Below are positions 61,373 to 64,000 of a DNA stretch of 64,000 nucleotides, piece by piece (the stretch's first letter is position 1; the number at the start of each line of letters is the position of its first letter). The stretch covers positions 62,001-126,000 of the forward strand of contig NZ_JBHLUH010000089.1 of assembly GCF_042433955.1 (NCBI RefSeq), written 5' to 3'. The notes below the pieces were generated by a model. The model had not been told where the DNA came from, searched no databases, and saw only the letters and a program-made list of their open reading frames with translations. The stretch is from Phytohabitans kaempferiae (lineage in GTDB: Bacteria > Actinomycetota > Actinomycetes > Mycobacteriales > Micromonosporaceae). Position numbers and translations under genes: made by a program.

Positions 61373-62308
61373 ATGGAACTGTACGACGTGATCGTGATCG
61401 GCGGCGGCGCCGCGGGGCTCAGCGCCGCACTGACCCTCGCCCGGGCCCGGCGCTCGGTGGTCGTGGTGGACGCCGGCACGCCCCGCAACGCGCCCGCCAG
61501 CGGCGTGCACGGCTTCCTGTCCCGCGACGGGATGAGCCCGGCCGCGTTGCTGGCGGAAGGGCGGGCCGAGCTCGCCCGCTACGGCGGCACCATTGTGGAC
61601 GGTGTGGCGCGCGCCGCCAGCCGTACCGGAGAAGGGATCCAGATCGACCTCGACGGCGGTGGCCGTCTCGTGGGGCGCCGGCTGCTGGTGGCGAGCGGGC
61701 TCGTGGACGAGCTGCCCGACGTGGCCGGGCTGCGCGAGCGGTGGGGGCGGGACGTGGTGCACTGCCCCTACTGCCACGGCTGGGAGGTCCGGGACCGGGC
61801 GATCGGCGTGCTCGGCAGCGGGCCGATGTCGGCCGACAAGGCGCTGCTCTTCCGGCAGTGGTCGGCGGACGTGGTGCTCCTCACCCACACCGCCGAGCCG
61901 CTCACCGGTGAGCAGGCCGAGCGGCTCGCGGCGCGGGGCGTACGGGTCGTCGACGGACCGGTGGCCGCCGTGGAGGTGGCGGACGACCGGGTCGCGGGGT
62001 TGCGTCTCGCGGACGGCACGTTCGTGCCCCGCGATGTGGTGGCGGTCTCGCCGCGGCCGGCCGCGTCCTCGCCGGTCCTCGCCGACCTGGGGCTGGCGCC
62101 GGTCGAGCATCCGATGGGGATGGGCGCGGCGTACCCCGCCGGGCCGGCCGGGAAGACCGACCTGCCCGGCGTCTGGGTCGCCGGGAACGTCACCGACGTG
62201 ATGGCGCAGGTCGTTGCCGCCGCCGCGCAGGGCGTACAGGCCGGTGCCGCGATCAACATGGACCTCGTGGTCGAGGACGCCGACCGGGCGGTGTCCGCCG
62301 GACACTAA
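61373..62308 (+). CDS. Thioredoxin-reductase-like flavoprotein
   Basis: The 311-residue enzyme has an N-terminal FAD site (YDVIVIGGGAAGLSAALTLA), the redox-active pair in DVVHCPYCHGWEVRDRAIGV, a second dinucleotide site (IGVLGSGPMSADKALLF) and the C-terminal GVWVAGNVTDVMAQVVAAAA. The CPYCHG motif is that of low-molecular-weight flavoproteins and thioredoxin reductases, though the physiological acceptor is unknown. The ATG at 61373 has a purine-rich ribosome site. It is paired with the XRE-cupin regulator, a common arrangement in actinobacteria. Confidence 0.88.
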   Translation: MELYDVIVIGGGAAGLSAALTLARARRSVVVVDAGTPRNAPASGVHGFLSRDGMSPAALLAEGRAELARYGGTIVDGVARAASRTGEGIQIDLDGGGRLVGRRLLVASGLVDELPDVAGLRERWGRDVVHCPYCHGWEVRDRAIGVLGSGPMSADKALLFRQWSADVVLLTHTAEPLTGEQAERLAARGVRVVDGPVAAVEVADDRVAGLRLADGTFVPRDVVAVSPRPAASSPVLADLGLAPVEHPMGMGAAYPAGPAGKTDLPGVWVAGNVTDVMAQVVAAAAQGVQAGAAINMDLVVEDADRAVSAGH

Positions 62309-62316
62309 TCCACGCT

Positions 62317-62364
62317 GGCTGCCAGACACGGGCCCGTGAGGTGCCTGGCCCGTGTCTGGCAGCC
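62317..62364 (+). terminator. 18-bp perfect hairpin terminator
   Basis: GGCTGCCAGACACGGGCC (62317-62334) and GGCCCGTGTCTGGCAGCC (62347-62364) are exact complements with a 12-base loop, nine bases after the flavoprotein stop codon. There is no long U-tract, as is usual in actinomycetes. Confidence 0.85.
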
Positions 62365-62397
62365 GCAATAATCCGGCAACCTCCCGACAACAATCGC

Positions 62398-62450
62398 TTG
62401 ACACCAGGCAACGACACCGGTCACTCTGGTCCCGCTGGGAGAGCGCTCTC
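62398..62450 (+). promoter_or_regulatory. Promoter and LacI-type operator of the GH81 gene
   Basis: TTGACA (62398-62403) and CACTCT (62422-62427) are 18 bases apart. Downstream is GAGAGCGCTCTC (62439-62450), a perfect palindrome inside TGGGAGAGCGCTCTCACG, very close to the CebR/LacI-family consensus TGGGAGCGCTCCCA of actinomycete cellulase genes. Induction by an imported beta-glucan fragment is expected. Confidence 0.7.
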
Positions 62451-62522
62451 ACGTCGGCGGGTCGGAGCGCGTCCCAGCTTCCGTCCTGTGACGCGAACCG
62501 TCCCGACCTGAAGGGGTCATTG

Positions 62523-64000
62523 ATGAGAGCCGGACCGTCGACAACGACTCAGCGACCCCGAAGGCGGCAGCGGCTCCGGCTGCTGGCGACCGGTGCGGTG
62601 GTGATCCTCGCCAGTGGGCTGATCACCATCGCCGCCGGCCGGGCGGCGGACGCCGCGCCGGTGGGCGCGGGCAGCTACACGGAGACGCTGCCCGCCGGGC
62701 GAGCGCTCCCCTCGGGGTGCGGGAACATCTCCACCAACCCGCGCCAGTTCCTCACCGCCAACGCGCCGGCCGGCGCCGTGCCCACGAACGACTGGTGGTC
62801 GTCGCTGGTCTTCAAGCGCACCGACTGCGCGTACAGCCTGCCGCTGCACGCGCACCCGATCTCGTACGGCACGTTCGGCAACGGGCTCGGCTTCTCGTAC
62901 ACGACGACCGCGGCCATCAGCGGCACCGCGACCGGGGTCGGGGAGTACCACTACCCGTACCAGCAGGACATCCTGGTCGGCGTCGCCGGGCTGAACGCGC
63001 CGGTCGTGCGGGTCGACGGCTGGAGCGACTGGACCGTCACGCCGTACTGGAGCGACGGCACGCGCACGCTCCGCGCGACGATCGGGCACGGGCTGCCGTT
63101 CGCGTACTTCCAGGCGACCGGCGGCAACGCGCAGATCACCACCGCCGGCACGCCGACCGTGTGGCTCAACAGTGGCGCCACGCTCGGCTTCACCGCGGGC
63201 GGGAGCGACTACGTGGCATACGCGCCGAGCGGTGCGACGTGGACGGTCAGCGGCGGCACCATCACGTCCACACTGGCCGGTCGCGGCTACTTCTCGGTGG
63301 CGGTGCTGCCGAACACGGGCTCGGCCGCCGCGCGCACGACCCTCGCCAACCGGTACGGGCAGTACGCCCACGCGCACGTGACCGGTACCCGCGTCTCGTA
63401 CGCGTACAACCCGGCGAGCAACGGCCTCAACACCACGTACGCGTTCACCACCACCGCCCGTGAGGGGAGCGCCACCGGCACGGTGGTCAGCCTGTACCCG
63501 CACCAGTGGCGGTACCTGAGCGGCGGCTCAACCATCGCCGAGACGTACACGTCGGCGCGGGGCGCGATGCGGACGCTGGTCGGCGTGCCCAGCTTCCAGA
63601 CCGCGATGACCTTCCGTGGCGTGCTGCCCGAGGTGCCCGCCGTCGCGGACAGCGCGGGCGCGGACCTGAACACGCTCAACTCGTACCTCGCGGCCGTGCA
63701 GGCGAACCCGGAGGGGCCATCCGGCGGCGACACCTACTGGGCCGGCAAGGGTCTGGGCCGGGCGGCCCGGATCGCCGAGATCGCCGACCAGGTGGGCAAC
63801 ACCGCCGTGCGCAACAGCGCGCTCACCGCGATCCGCAACCGGCTCAACAACTGGCTCACCGCCTCGGCCGGCGAGACCGGCCAGCTCTTCTACTACGACC
63901 GCAACTGGGGCACGCTCATTGGCTACCCCGCGTCGTACGGCTCCGACCAGGAGCTCAACGACCACCACTTCCACTATGGATACTTCATCGCGGCGGCGGC
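62523..64000 (+). CDS. Secreted GH81 endo-1,3-beta-glucanase, 5' part
   Basis: The first 492 codons of an extracellular endo-beta-1,3-glucanase are in the window; the rest lies beyond. The ATG at 62523 has GAAGGGG upstream. A signal peptide (basic RPRRRQRLRLL then a hydrophobic stretch, cleavage near AADA-A) is followed by the GH81 fold: NDWWSSLVFKRTDCAYSLPL, a beta-rich N-domain, and YDRNWGTLIGYPASYGSDQE with ELNDHHFHYGYF, the conserved catalytic region. It probably degrades laminarin or fungal cell-wall beta-glucan. A CBM may follow downstream, unseen here. Confidence 0.93.
   Translation, partial: MRAGPSTTTQRPRRRQRLRLLATGAVVILASGLITIAAGRAADAAPVGAGSYTETLPAGRALPSGCGNISTNPRQFLTANAPAGAVPTNDWWSSLVFKRTDCAYSLPLHAHPISYGTFGNGLGFSYTTTAAISGTATGVGEYHYPYQQDILVGVAGLNAPVVRVDGWSDWTVTPYWSDGTRTLRATIGHGLPFAYFQATGGNAQITTAGTPTVWLNSGATLGFTAGGSDYVAYAPSGATWTVSGGTITSTLAGRGYFSVAVLPNTGSAAARTTLANRYGQYAHAHVTGTRVSYAYNPASNGLNTTYAFTTTAREGSATGTVVSLYPHQWRYLSGGSTIAETYTSARGAMRTLVGVPSFQTAMTFRGVLPEVPAVADSAGADLNTLNSYLAAVQANPEGPSGGDTYWAGKGLGRAARIAEIADQVGNTAVRNSALTAIRNRLNNWLTASAGETGQLFYYDRNWGTLIGYPASYGSDQELNDHHFHYGYFIAAA

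Overview
The window is very GC-rich (about 70% by eye), uses many GTG and several apparently leaderless starts, and carries an actinobacterial-type LexA (SOS) box, lipoprotein sugar-binding proteins and secreted multi-domain glycosidases. This points to a filamentous actinomycete, with the Micromonosporaceae or Streptomyces group most likely; the species cannot be fixed from sequence alone. No rRNA, tRNA, CRISPR array or complete insertion sequence was found.

Layout. 1-6.4 kb is a maltose/maltodextrin locus: a divergent secreted alpha-amylase cut by the window edge, then a binding lipoprotein, two permeases and an intracellular GH13 enzyme, with matching TTGC-repeat operators on both sides. 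6.6-12.7 kb is mixed: an App1-type phosphatase next to a truncated ABC ATPase, a secreted CBM2-GH43 arabinanase, an acetyltransferase, a cyclase-family protein and an AlkZ-like winged-helix protein. 12.7-18.3 kb is an alpha-xylosidase and ABC importer operon, probably for xyloglucan fragments, followed at 18.4-19.1 kb by a scrambled GH3 pseudogene. 19-30.5 kb holds acetyltransferases, a small SOS-box gene, a Tat-type amidase with a small partner, a class V PLP enzyme, a NarL-type two-component system, an MMPL transporter and a methyltransferase. 30.6-35 kb is a GGDEF-EAL protein translationally coupled to an alpha-oxoamine-synthase-type PLP enzyme. 35.5-46.3 kb carries redox and regulatory genes (FrnE-type DsbA protein with a 39-residue peptide upstream, TetR, a pyranose-oxidase-like flavoprotein, a PHBH-like flavoprotein, TetR, a ferric-reductase-like protein and a frameshifted amidohydrolase). 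46.5-62.3 kb is mostly regulators and their targets: a second two-component pair, an ArsR-SRPBCC fusion, AraC/NmrA, wHTH, TetR, XRE-cupin with a thioredoxin-reductase-like enzyme, secreted and lipoprotein esterase-like proteins and a membrane sulfatase-fold protein. 62.5 kb to the end is a secreted GH81 endo-1,3-beta-glucanase, cut by the window edge.

How the parts work together. The carbohydrate genes form three scavenging routes (alpha-glucans, xyloglucan/arabinan, beta-1,3-glucan), each preceded by an operator of LacI/MalR type. Neither ABC importer has its own ATPase, so both probably share an MsiK-like ATPase encoded elsewhere, and the LacI-type regulators must also be elsewhere. Decay is visible in several places (truncated ABC ATPase, scrambled GH3, frameshifted amidohydrolase, a short MITE-like element), and several short tandem repeats lie between genes.
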